A stretch of DNA of 64,000 nt from Ruegeria meonggei (GTDB taxonomy: Bacteria > Pseudomonadota > Alphaproteobacteria > Rhodobacterales > Rhodobacteraceae): positions 146,589 to 210,588 of the forward strand of contig NZ_FWFP01000009.1 of the NCBI RefSeq assembly GCF_900172215.1. The letters run 5' to 3'. Of this stretch, positions 44,569 to 52,860 are shown in pieces. Within the stretch, counting starts at the first letter, position 1. Every line of letters starts with the position of its first letter. The notes beneath the pieces are model-generated. The model made no database searches and was not told the DNA's origin. It worked only from the letters and a program-made list of their open reading frames with translations. The translations under genes and the position numbers were made by a program.

Positions 44569-44938
44569 TTTTGACCCAGGCAAGGGCTTCACAAAACACG
44601 GTCTACAGCTTCACAGGGGTCCGCTTGATCATCGCAAAGTAGTTTCGGGTTTTCTCTTAAGACGTGGCGATGAGACGGAATGGCTGCCTTAGATACGACA
44701 GGCAGTCATTCAATCAATATCCCCACGATCGTCAATGTGGAAATCTATGCAGCAGAACCATTGAGACCCCGCAACAGAACCGGCTTGCATTCGCACTGGC
44801 GACCTTTTTTAGGACATTGGCATTTCACGCAGGTGCTGCTCAGCATCCATACCAAAACTCACGTTCAATCGTTCTGTTCAAGCAAGACGCTAGATTCAAC
44901 CAATTGAGCGGCGACATTCAAATTGCAAGGAACCAAAC
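44569..44938. other. gap without supported genes
   Basis: About 370 bases between the hydrolase and the IS3 remnant, with no gene, RNA or clear terminator; it may be old mobile-element DNA. Confidence 0.35.
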
Positions 44939-45345
44939 TGTGAGGTGCCCCAAGTTTCCTAGACACCTGCCAGTTTTAGTTTGAGCTGTCTTTCCTCGAA
45001 ATCAACGGGCGACGGCATGCCGTTGTTTGTGTGCTTTCGTTTCGGGTTGTAGAACATCTCAATGTCATCGAACACGTCCTGTCTTGCATCATCGCGCGTT
45101 GGATATGTACGCCGCATAGTCCGTTCCCGTTTCAATAGCTGGAAGAATCCTTCGGAAACTTCGTTGTCGTGACAGTTTCCGCGTCGGCTCATACTGGGTT
45201 CCAGACCGTGCTGACGCAGGAACGCCTGCCACTCACGGCTGGTAAATTGAGAACCTTGATCGGAATGCACTGTGACCCTGTCAGTTGGCTTGCGCCGCCA
45301 GACGGCCATCAACAGGGCCTGAAGCGCGAGGTCAGTTGTCATACG
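44939..45345 (-). mobile_element. IS3-family remnant (OrfB C-terminal part)
   Basis: The minus strand encodes the last ~125 residues of an IS3 OrfB transposase: SRMTTDLALQALLMAVWRRK, the DDE Asp in VTVHSDQGSQFTSREWQAFL, and the final Glu in NEVSEGFFQLLKRERT. The stop is at 44959-44961. A plausible right end (TGTCTAGGAAACTTGGGGCA on the minus strand) follows. The N-terminal part and OrfA are missing, so it is inactive. Confidence 0.75.
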
Positions 45346-45659
45346 AGATTGCGTAGAAACAGCCATCTGCCGCTTCGAAAGCAAGAACGGACGATGCAGG
45401 GGTTCGATCTCTGGGAGGTCTGCAGTGGTTCGTGGCACCGATTCGACCGTTCGGAACTGCTTTTGTGTCCCTGCACGTCGTCGCTCCGCCTTGACAATCC
45501 GGTGTCACTGTCTCGGAGCGTTTGACGCCCGGAAGGCGGCCGCTCGAGCAGCATGAAATCAGAGCATCGCGAGTTGTCTTCACTAAGGCGACTAACGTGA
45601 CATCACCGTGCTCGGGGTTTGCTTGGCAGCCTTCCAAAAGTAACTTGGCTGCTCAGGGA
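45346..45659. other. jumbled DNA between IS remnants
   Basis: About 310 bases between the IS3 and IS5 remnants. Open frames here are not recognised; this appears to be DNA joined by several insertions. Confidence 0.35.
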
Positions 45660-45806
45660 TCGCGGCCATACCGCATCGCGATCATGTTCGAGCGCCTGAA
45701 GGGCTGGAGAAGTGTCACAACCCGATTGAACGCTGTCCCAAAGTCTTCCTGTTCGCAACCGCATTCGCTGCAATCGTCACCTACTGGTTACGAATCCTGT
45801 GCCTGG
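45660..45806 (+). mobile_element. IS5-family remnant (3' end)
   Basis: RIAIMFERLKGWRSVTTRLN and, after a frameshift, a TYWL end match the C terminus of the IS5-family transposase that is nearly complete at 50.5-51.3 kb. The terminal repeat region (AATCCTGTGCCTG) survives at about 45792-45804, in the same orientation as the other copy. Confidence 0.7.
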
Positions 45807-46723
45807 GATTTGTGAGCATCGAATAAGCATTCAAGGAATAAATTCAGTCGTCGCCCTTTGGATCTGCTCTTTCTCACTATCGCGGACATTTTCGAGACAA
45901 AACTTGCAGGCTTACAGTCAATTTTCCGGACTTTGCCTGCGTCCAGAAATGGTGTTGCGGTATGGCTCGGCAGGAAGCCGAGGTATCGTCCCGACAAAAC
46001 AAGAAGCGCGAGAGCTTCTTCGTTTTGAACAAACGCAGATTTGCGTAGCTTGAGTTTCTGATGCACAGCCATGTTTGGTGAGTTGAAACTGAGCCCCGCA
46101 AACGAATACTTCCGAAGTTCAGCTACGGTAAATTCTGTTTTCTGGCGATCAAAAAGTTCGTGACTTCGACCACAAAACAGATGCATTTCTTCAGTGTAAA
46201 GGTCGGTGTAACTCAACATTGGTGATTGGCGATGCAGGGGCACTATGCCCAGGTTGAACTTGCCGTTGATGACGCCTTCCTCAATTATGTTCGGCGGCTC
46301 CATTGAAATGTCGAGCGTGACACCTGGTGCTTTGTCGCGAAACATCTGTATCGCACCAAAGACATTGGCCTCGGGGTTTGATGAAGCGTGATCGAAGAAT
46401 GCGATCTTCAGCTTGCCGGTTAAATCTGCACGTGCTTCGTCAATCTGTTCCTGAAACCGATCGATGGATATAAACAGATCTTCCGAAGACTTCAGAACTT
46501 GCTCGCCGTCTGACGTTACCGAGAACCCGGCCGGACCGCGATGGCAAAGCTTAATGCCCACGCGAGTCTCTAAGTCGGAGATATGTTTACTGATCGTTGA
46601 TCGGCCGATGTTCAGTTCAAATTCGGCTGCGGTGAACCCGCCGCAAGCAACAACTGTTTTAAATACGTCCAGCAACCTGATGTCGACATCCGTAACCCGA
46701 TTTATCGCAATTTTTTTGGCCAT
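45788..46723 (-). CDS. LysR family regulator, C terminus formed by IS remnant
   Basis: A 311-residue LysR regulator with the helix-turn-helix FKTVVACGGFTAAEFELNIG then STISKHISDLETRVG, and an effector domain of normal length. Its last residues (SQAQDS) and stop codon lie inside the IS5-family end at 45788-45806, so the original C terminus has been replaced by insertion. It is divergent from the TRAP genes with a 157-base gap, and AGGAAA precedes its ATG; it likely controls them. Confidence 0.85.
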   Translation of the reverse strand: MAKKIAINRVTDVDIRLLDVFKTVVACGGFTAAEFELNIGRSTISKHISDLETRVGIKLCHRGPAGFSVTSDGEQVLKSSEDLFISIDRFQEQIDEARADLTGKLKIAFFDHASSNPEANVFGAIQMFRDKAPGVTLDISMEPPNIIEEGVINGKFNLGIVPLHRQSPMLSYTDLYTEEMHLFCGRSHELFDRQKTEFTVAELRKYSFAGLSFNSPNMAVHQKLKLRKSAFVQNEEALALLVLSGRYLGFLPSHTATPFLDAGKVRKIDCKPASFVSKMSAIVRKSRSKGRRLNLFLECLFDAHKSQAQDS

Positions 46724-46880
46724 ACAAAAGTTTCCTATTTATCGACCTTTAATTCAACAAGTTTGTATTAACGACCCGGTTAAGCCTTTCTATAGTCCGC
46801 GCAATGACCGCCCGCGAAAAAAGGACCATTGCGGTACATTTCTGCTAAGATCGTGACAATAAAAAAGGGAGAAAGAGCTT

Positions 46881-47897
46881 ATGAATATGATAAAATCATT
46901 ATCCGCAGCAGCGGCAGCCGCATCCGTAGCCGTGCTGACACTTGCCGCCCCGGCCTCTGCAAAGAACTTCAAAATTGCGGTTGGCGACAGCGGCGGCAGC
47001 AGCCAGGAAGCCACCGGTCTAGGCTTTGTCAAAGCACTTGAAGAGCTTTCTGGCGGCAAGCATACCGCCACCCTTTTCTTGAACGGACAGCTGGGTTCGG
47101 AACAGGATACCGTAAACGAGGCGGCCATCGGCACGCTGGATATGTCGCTGTTGGCAATCAACAACATCACACCATTCTCGCCAACCGTTGGTGTGTTCAC
47201 ACTGCCTTACGTCATTCTGAGCCTGGAAGATGCAGAAAAGCTGACCCAGGGCCCTATCGGCCAGGAATTGACCGAAAACACAATCAACGACGCTGGTGTA
47301 CGCATCATCGCTTGGACCTACACCGGCTTCCGGGTTCTGACCAACTCAAAGAAACCGGTAAAATCAGTTGCAGATCTTGAAGGGCTTGTCATTCGCGTTC
47401 CCAAGAACGAAATTATGATCGACACCTATAAGGCCTGGGGCATTAGCCCAACACCGATGGCCTGGTCCGAAACCTTTGCGGGATTGCAGACCAAAGTGGT
47501 CGATGGGCAGGATAACCCTTATACTACCATCAACGCGATGAAGTTCTACGAAGTGCAAAAGTACGTCACGAACATTCGCTACATCTTCTCGATCGAGCCA
47601 CTGATCATTTCCGAGCAGGTATTCCAGGAACTTTCCCCTGAAGACCAGGAAATCGTTCTGGAAGCCGGCAAGGCGGCGACCGCTGCATCTGCACAGTTTC
47701 TGCGTGACAAGGAAGCAGAAATCAAACAGATTCTTCTTGATAAGGGCATGCAGATTGATGATCCGGAAAACAACGAGCAAGAGTTCATTGATCTTGCGAC
47801 GGCAGCAGTATGGCCGAAGTTTTACGAGAGCATCGGTGGCGTTGAAAAGCTGAACGCTGTTTTGGTCGAGATCGGTCGCGACCCCGTCTCGGAATAA
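46881..47897 (+). CDS. dctP: TRAP transporter substrate-binding protein (DctP family)
   Basis: A 338-residue periplasmic binding protein. A signal peptide (AAASVAVLTLAAPASAKNFK) precedes the DctP domain with LSGGKHTATLFLNGQLGSEQ, LEGLVIRVPKNEIMIDTYKA and GLQTKVVDGQDNPYTTI. The Arg in VIRVPKN is the conserved ligand for a substrate carboxylate, so the substrate is probably an organic acid or similar. AGGGAG precedes the ATG. It is followed by a strong hairpin and then DctQ and DctM. Confidence 0.92.
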   Translation: MNMIKSLSAAAAAASVAVLTLAAPASAKNFKIAVGDSGGSSQEATGLGFVKALEELSGGKHTATLFLNGQLGSEQDTVNEAAIGTLDMSLLAINNITPFSPTVGVFTLPYVILSLEDAEKLTQGPIGQELTENTINDAGVRIIAWTYTGFRVLTNSKKPVKSVADLEGLVIRVPKNEIMIDTYKAWGISPTPMAWSETFAGLQTKVVDGQDNPYTTINAMKFYEVQKYVTNIRYIFSIEPLIISEQVFQELSPEDQEIVLEAGKAATAASAQFLRDKEAEIKQILLDKGMQIDDPENNEQEFIDLATAAVWPKFYESIGGVEKLNAVLVEIGRDPVSE

Positions 47898-47916
47898 TCC
47901 TACCATAATATATGTC

Positions 47917-47940
47917 GGAGAGCGCCTTTCGGCGCTCTCC
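47917..47940 (+). promoter_or_regulatory. intercistronic hairpin between dctP and dctQ
   Basis: GGAGAGCGCC (47917-47926) and GGCGCTCTCC (47931-47940) form a perfect 10-base stem with a TTTC loop and no T-run. Such hairpins usually protect or partly end the dctP message, so that more binding protein than membrane protein is made. Confidence 0.75.
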
Positions 47941-47959
47941 CAACAAAGGTGAGGGACCA

Positions 47960-48535
47960 ATGACAAAGTTCTGGGGAATTCTCAACAACATAGAAAGCTA
48001 CATTTGCCGCACATTACTCGCGGTTTTTGTTTGCCTCTTGTTCCTGCAAGTCATCGTGCGAACCCTGTTCAACTTCTCATTTTCATGGGTAGAGGAGCTT
48101 TCGGTTTACATGTTCGTTTGGTTCGTTTTCTTTGGCGCAAGCTACGCAGCCAAAATGAACGCGCATAACCGGGTCACCTTCCAGTTCAAGTTCCTGCCTC
48201 CGCGCGCGATCAAGTACATTGAGGCATTTGCAGACCTGTTCTGGCTGTTTTTCAATGTCTACTTCATCTATCTGGCCATCGATTTCATCTTTAACAAAAT
48301 GAACAGATTCCAATCTTCACAGACGTTGGGTTTTCATCTCAGCTGGGTCTATATCGTTTTACCTATAGCATTCACGCTGATGACCATTCGGATTCTTCAG
48401 GTGAACTATAAGAAGATCATTCTGGACGAAGATCTCGTCGACCCCGATGCCATCGACCTTGAAGAAGTGCGCGCTGAAACTGGCGCGGACCCGATCGACA
48501 TCGACTCAATTACTCAAGATCAGGAGAAGAACTGA
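47960..48535 (+). CDS. dctQ: TRAP transporter small permease (DctQ family)
   Basis: A 191-residue membrane protein with four segments and the DctQ pattern: LAVFVCLLFLQVIVRTLF, then SFSWVEELSVYMFVWFVFFG (the conserved WxEE) and ASYAAKMNAHNRVTF. An unusually acidic tail follows (residues 150-191, DLVDPDAIDLEEVRAETGAD). ATG 47960 has a good GGTGAGGG site and is preferred to 47912. Its TGA overlaps the DctM start. Confidence 0.9.
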   Translation: MTKFWGILNNIESYICRTLLAVFVCLLFLQVIVRTLFNFSFSWVEELSVYMFVWFVFFGASYAAKMNAHNRVTFQFKFLPPRAIKYIEAFADLFWLFFNVYFIYLAIDFIFNKMNRFQSSQTLGFHLSWVYIVLPIAFTLMTIRILQVNYKKIILDEDLVDPDAIDLEEVRAETGADPIDIDSITQDQEKN

Positions 48536-49875
48536 TGGGATCCGAAATCGTACTCATCTTGTTTGGAGCGTTCCTGCTACTGCTGTTTATCGGTGCCCCG
48601 ATCACAGTTGCACTGGGCGTCTCAACGCTTCTCACCTTTATTTACCTGGATGAGAACCCGATCAAGTTTGTCCAGATAGCCTTCACTTCAGTCGGTTCGT
48701 TTCCTTTGATGGCACTGCCCGCATTTATTCTGGCAGGCGCGTTGATGGAGGCTTCGGGATTATCCAGACGGCTCATCAATGTGGCTGAAAGTTTCGCAGG
48801 TCCCTTCACCGGAGGCATGTCTGCTGCCACAGTTTTCGCCTGCCTTTTCTTCGGCGCTATATCGGGGTCCGGTCCGGCAACGACGGCCGCGGTTGGCATG
48901 CTGATGATCCCGGCAATGATAGAACGGGGCTACGGCCGCAGTTATTCATCCGCCATAACAGCATCTTCGGGTGGATTGGGCATTGTGATCCCTCCGTCAA
49001 TCCCACTGATCATCTTCGGCATTGCCGCCCTTGGCATGCCAGCCCCCCCAGACGCGGTTGCGGAACACGGCCAGTTCCAAACTGTGTCGATTCCGAAACT
49101 GTTTATCGCTGGTTTCATGCCTGCTTTCCTTATCGCAGGCAGCCTGCTGGTGATGAACTATATTCTCGCCAGAAAGAATGGCTACAAAGGCTCGGCAGAA
49201 GGCTGGTCAGCAAGAGAAATTTGGTGCGAAATGTACCGTGGTTTCTGGGCACTTATGGCGCCTGTCGTAATTTTGGGAGGCATCTATTCAGGTTTCTTCA
49301 CACCAACCGAGGCCGCCATTGTAGCGATCTTTTATACATTGGTCGTTGGTGCGTTCATCTACCGCGAACTGACATGGGAAAAGTTGTTCACGTCGCTAGA
49401 GACGACCACATGGTTGACTGGGCGAGTACTGCTGATCATGTTCACCGCGACGGTTTTTGGGCGCCTTTTAGTGGAAAACCAGATCCCGGCGGTGATTGCT
49501 GATGGTATGCTGTCTATCACAGACAACATCTATGTCATTTGGACACTGGTGATATTCTTCTTGCTCTTCGTGGGTATGTTCATGGAGACACTGGCGACTA
49601 TCCTTATCTTGGTGCCGGTAATGTTGCCTGTCGCATACAGCATGGGGATCGACCCGATCCACTTTGGCGTTGTCATGGTCTGTACACTTGGTATCGGTTT
49701 TCAGACTCCGCCATTGGGTGAAAACCTGTTTATCGCATCGGGTATATCGAACATTTCGATAGAACGGATTTCCGTCGCCGCCTTACCTTTCGCGTTCATC
49801 AACACAGTTGCGATCTTTATCATCGCGTTCTTCCCTGAAATAGCACTGTGGCTGCCGCGCGTGATGGGTTACTGA
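48535..49875 (+). CDS. dctM: TRAP transporter large permease (DctM family)
   Basis: A 446-residue membrane protein with about 12 segments, the sodium-coupled carrier of the TRAP system. It opens with the family-typical VLILFGAFLLLLFIGAPITV and has SGSGPATTAAVGMLMIPAMI, SSGGLGIVIPPSIPLIIFGI and the late GIGFQTPPLGENLFIASGIS. It works with DctP and DctQ; its start overlaps the dctQ stop (TGATG). Confidence 0.93.
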   Translation: MGSEIVLILFGAFLLLLFIGAPITVALGVSTLLTFIYLDENPIKFVQIAFTSVGSFPLMALPAFILAGALMEASGLSRRLINVAESFAGPFTGGMSAATVFACLFFGAISGSGPATTAAVGMLMIPAMIERGYGRSYSSAITASSGGLGIVIPPSIPLIIFGIAALGMPAPPDAVAEHGQFQTVSIPKLFIAGFMPAFLIAGSLLVMNYILARKNGYKGSAEGWSAREIWCEMYRGFWALMAPVVILGGIYSGFFTPTEAAIVAIFYTLVVGAFIYRELTWEKLFTSLETTTWLTGRVLLIMFTATVFGRLLVENQIPAVIADGMLSITDNIYVIWTLVIFFLLFVGMFMETLATILILVPVMLPVAYSMGIDPIHFGVVMVCTLGIGFQTPPLGENLFIASGISNISIERISVAALPFAFINTVAIFIIAFFPEIALWLPRVMGY

Positions 49876-49900
49876 CCCACCGAACAGAAAGGATTTTCGA

Positions 49901-50389
49901 ATGCTACCTGAAATCAATGACATTCTGTTCGCGACGGATTTGTCCAAGAACTCGGATAATGCGCTGAGATACGCTTTATCTACGGCGCGTGCCTATGGCG
50001 CGGGGGTTCACGTCCTTCATGTGACTGAACCCTTGTCCCAGGATGCAATCGTCACACTTCAGATGTTTCTGCAAGATGACGAATCCCGGAAAAAAGCCAT
50101 TGGCGATCGGCACGCATCAGTAAAGGAAATGCTCAGGAAAAATCAGCAGGATTTTGTGCAATTGCTGCCCGAAAGCGAAAAACAAGACTACTCTGTAGTG
50201 AAATCGGTTGAGCTGGTTGACGGGCATTCCGCAGAAATGATCCTACAGAGGGCTTCTGAATTGAACTGCCAGTTGATCGTCATGGGAACGCACGAGCAGG
50301 GTACCGGCCATACCTTTATCGGAACTGTGGTCAAACGGGTATTACGACGCTCTTCCATACCTACGCTGATCATTCCCAACACGGCATAA
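49901..50389 (+). CDS. universal stress protein, TRAP-associated
   Basis: A 162-residue UspA-fold protein starting INDILFATDLSKNSDNALRY. The ATP-binding motif G-x2-G-x9-G-S/T is seen in GTHEQGTGHTFIGTVVKRVL with RRSSIP following, so it probably binds ATP. It lies 25 bases after dctM in the same operon. A UspA-type protein downstream of a TRAP operon is known for the ectoine system TeaABC-TeaD, where it modulates transport; the same role is inferred here, but not the same substrate. Confidence 0.87.
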   Translation: MLPEINDILFATDLSKNSDNALRYALSTARAYGAGVHVLHVTEPLSQDAIVTLQMFLQDDESRKKAIGDRHASVKEMLRKNQQDFVQLLPESEKQDYSVVKSVELVDGHSAEMILQRASELNCQLIVMGTHEQGTGHTFIGTVVKRVLRRSSIPTLIIPNTA

Positions 50390-50446
50390 CTGAAATCCTG
50401 CCCTGTGGAAATTCACAGCGGTTCGTTACTGCCATAGGTTCTACGC

Positions 50447-51276
50447 TAGGGTCACGACCCATTGATTTCCGTTGAGCGGCGTGATTCACCGCTCGAAACG
50501 GAGTGGTGACATGTTTGATCTTTACTGGTTGAGCGACGCACAGATGGCGTGTCTTGAACCCGATTTTCCAAAGCCCCACGGCAAGCCGTGTCGATGATCG
50601 ACGCGTTCTGAGTGGGATTATATTCATTAGTAGCAATAGCTTGCGTAGGCGTGATGTGCCCAAGGAATACGGCCCACATAAGACGCTGTGCATCCGGTGG
50701 AAGCGCTGGAGCGACAAGGGCTTTTTGCCCAGATGATGGTCGGGTTGGCGGTTCGTCATGGCGAAGAGAAAACCGTGATGATTGACGCCACATATCTGAA
50801 AGCGCACCGAACGGCGACCAGTATGGGCGTGAAAAAGGGGGCGCGGTCGCCTGATTGGCCGGACCAAGGGCGGTATGAACACCAAACTTTACGCCATCTG
50901 TGACAGCCAGACCCGCCCATTGAACCTGTTCGTCACTGCTGGCCAAGTCAGCGACTACATCGGAGCACAGGCATTGCCGAGCAGTCTTCCAAACGTCGAC
51001 TGGTTGCTTGGGGATCGTGGCTATGACGCTGACTGGCTCAGAGAAACGCTGAAAGACAAAGGGATACGCCCCTGCATCCCGGGTCGCAAGCAGCGCAAGG
51101 TAACCGTCAAGTACGACAAGCGCCGCTACAAACGCAGAAATCGTATCGAGATCATGATCGGCAGGCTCAAGGATTGGAGACGCGTCGCGACACGTTACGA
51201 TCGCTGCCCAAAGGTATTCCTCTCCGCAGTCACTCTCGCAGCAATCGTAATCTATTGGTTGTGAGTCCTGACACTA
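50447..51276 (+). mobile_element. IS5-family element, decayed by frameshifts
   Basis: About 830 bases bounded by 15-base imperfect inverted repeats: TAGGGTCACGACCCA at 50447-50461 and, read inward, TAGTGTCAGGACTCA at 51276-51262. The size and ends suit the IS427-type group of IS5. Confidence 0.8.
50511..51264 (+). pseudogene. IS5-family transposase with at least three frameshifts
   Basis: The reading frame begins at ATG 50511 (MFDLYWLSDAQMACLEPDFP), shifts near 50585 to ASRVDDRRVLSGIIFI, again near 50715 to LFAQMMVGLAVRHGEEKTVM (with the DDE Asp in VMIDATYLKAHR), and again near 50870 to NTKLYAICDSQTRPLNLFVT. The end carries the second Asp in VDWLLGDRGYDADWL and the final Glu in RNRIEIMIGRLKDW. 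Some IS427-type elements use one programmed frameshift, but several shifts point to decay. Confidence 0.8.
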
Positions 51277-51345
51277 AGCCGTCGTAGGCGGACGCTTAGG
51301 GCATATGGGGTCACGGCGTATGAATGTTTGTCTATCTTCGTCAAT

Positions 51346-52089
51346 TCACCAACCGGTTTCGACAAAGTTGCCACCACCTTCTCTCAATTTTCCGGACAAG
51401 TAGAGTGACGGCGCAATACCGCTTTGCGTGTTAAACGAAAACGCCCCTCCATATAGAAGTGAGCCGTTTTCGTTTTGGTAGGCGTATCCAAGTTGTAAGC
51501 TGATGTCATCGGTCGGGTAGTGAGACACCATCGTCCGAACAAAGAAATCGTTGTCGATCACATCCCCACCTGTAACACCTGCGATGGCATCTATAGGCAT
51601 TCGTCCAAGATGAAGCGCGCCCTCGACTCCGCCTTGATAGAAGTCTGCGTTCAGCCCATTTCCAAGATTTACGTAACCTGCAACAATGCCAAGCAGATCC
51701 TTTGACGGATCACGCCAAGAGAAATGGAACCCGGTCCCAAGAATATCAACGTTGTCGGAGTTGCTACTGTTGAGTCTTACAGCAACCCCGTCCAGTTGGA
51801 GCCCGTATTGGTAACCCAGCGGTACCGCGAAAGACCCCGTTGCACCGTAGGCATCGCCGTCTCCGAAAAGCCCGCCGAATAACAGTTCGCCATTTGCCCC
51901 GTCAACTGCGGGCTGGGTGTTTGATGGGGCTTCCACCTCCTGAGCGCTGGCGGCAGTTGAGATCATGACTGCAAGAGAAAACGCTCCAATCAGAACATAA
52001 GCACAAAACCAATGTTGCCTCTTCGAAGTGCGTTGTCGAATTTGCCTAAACCCGCCCCAATTGTTACCAAGACTCAGGCTAATAGGCAT
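51346..52089 (-). CDS. putative outer-membrane/secreted beta-rich protein
   Basis: A 247-residue protein of no recognised family. A long N-terminal leader contains a signal-like segment at about residues 30-50 (AYVLIGAFSLAVMISTAASA). The mature part is rich in alternating polar/apolar strands and aromatic girdle-like residues (GATGSFAVPLGYQYGLQLDG, TDDISLQLGYAYQNENGSLL), which suggests an outer-membrane beta-barrel. It lies alone between the IS5 element and the IS30 end. Confidence 0.55.
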   Translation of the reverse strand: MPISLSLGNNWGGFRQIRQRTSKRQHWFCAYVLIGAFSLAVMISTAASAQEVEAPSNTQPAVDGANGELLFGGLFGDGDAYGATGSFAVPLGYQYGLQLDGVAVRLNSSNSDNVDILGTGFHFSWRDPSKDLLGIVAGYVNLGNGLNADFYQGGVEGALHLGRMPIDAIAGVTGGDVIDNDFFVRTMVSHYPTDDISLQLGYAYQNENGSLLYGGAFSFNTQSGIAPSLYLSGKLREGGGNFVETGW

Positions 52090-52252
52090 TGTTCCCTAAT
52101 TCAGTTTATTCTTTGTTGGCCAGAACTTTGATGGGTCCTGTTGCACGGATCAAACGAAAGAACCATTGTCGTGCTTCTCATGGCCCCCGTTTACACTTTA
52201 ACTTTGTTCAGATTTGCGGTGTCTCCCAAAGCAGACGGTAGCAAAGCTGCGC

Positions 52253-52350
52253 GAACGGCCGCGGAAGACCTTGCAATACCAAACACCAGCTGAAAAATTT
52301 GCTGAAAGTGTTGCGGTGATCAGTTGAAACCACTGCTCAAAGCCGACATT
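52253..52350 (+). mobile_element. solo 3' end of an IS30-family element
   Basis: 52253-52334 is identical, in opposite orientation, to the transposase 3' end of the IS30 copy at 29.8 kb: it encodes ERPRKTLQYQTPAEKFAESV and the stop. Similarity goes on through AAAGCCGACATT to 52350. The rest of the element is missing. Confidence 0.8.
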
Positions 52351-52374
52351 GCCATAAGGCACCCCAAACAAAAA

Positions 52375-52396
52375 AACCGCGCTGGCAAGCGCGGTT
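52375..52396 (-). terminator. terminator after rpmJ
   Basis: AACCGCGC (52375-52382) and GCGCGGTT (52389-52396) pair perfectly with a 6-base loop; on the minus strand a run of seven Ts follows. Confidence 0.85.
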
Positions 52397-52420
52397 CTTT
52401 CAAATCTATAAGTGCAGTTC

Positions 52421-52546
52421 TCAGCCCTGGCGAGCTTTGAACTTGCGCTGCGTCTTGTTGATCACATAGACGCGGCCTTTGCGACGCACAATACGGCAAT
52501 CACGGTGCCGGTTCTTGAGCGAGCGGAGCGAGTTCTTGACCTTCAT
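52421..52546 (-). CDS. rpmJ: 50S ribosomal protein L36, type B
   Basis: A 41-codon gene read from ATG 52546 to TGA 52421-52423. The protein begins [20 protein letters not shown], then [20 protein letters not shown], which is the L36 pattern. The Cys-x2-Cys...Cys-x4-His zinc ligands of the classical (type A) form are missing, as expected for the zinc-free type B paralogue. The ATG is preceded by GGAG, and a strong terminator follows 25 bases after the stop. Confidence 0.92.
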   Translation of the reverse strand: MKVKNSLRSLKNRHRDCRIVRRKGRVYVINKTQRKFKARQG

Positions 52547-52638
52547 GGTCTGTCTCCAATCTGCGGCGCCTTCATCAAGGACGTGGCCAGCGCCTGGGTT
52601 TGCGGGTGCCCCGGGTCAGACCCGAAACAGTGATACGA

Positions 52639-52713
52639 TGGTGGGCGGTACAAGGATCGAACTTGTGACCCCTTCGATGTCAACGAAGTGCTCTACCGCT
52701 GAGCTAACCGCCC
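52639..52713 (-). tRNA. tRNA-Val(GAC)
   Basis: The minus strand reads GGGCGGT...ACCGCCC for the acceptor stem, with an encoded CCA, 75 bases in all. The D arm (GCTCAGCGGTAGAGC), the anticodon stem CTTCG/CGAAG with loop TTGACAT (anticodon GAC), and the T arm (ACAAG-TTCGATC-CTTGT) all fold without mismatch. Confidence 0.95.
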
Positions 52714-52860
52714 ACGAACCTTTGCAAGACCTGCCCCAAAACGAAATGGGGCGCGGATACCCGCGCCGGTAGCGGGGTCTATAAAAGGAGTCGCAAACGG
52801 GTTCAAGGGGTTTGGTTGAACTATTTTCCGGTCTATGTTCAGTCCGAACAAGGAGACGTC

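Noticed and set aside
49901..50389. Ectoine transport (TeaABCD) as the function of the TRAP-UspA operon
   Set aside because: Only the gene order with a UspA-type protein matches; nothing in the binding protein or neighbours points to ectoine, so no substrate is assigned.
50511..51264. Programmed frameshifting in the IS5-family transposase
   Set aside because: One shift could be programmed, but at least three shifts in different directions point to decay.
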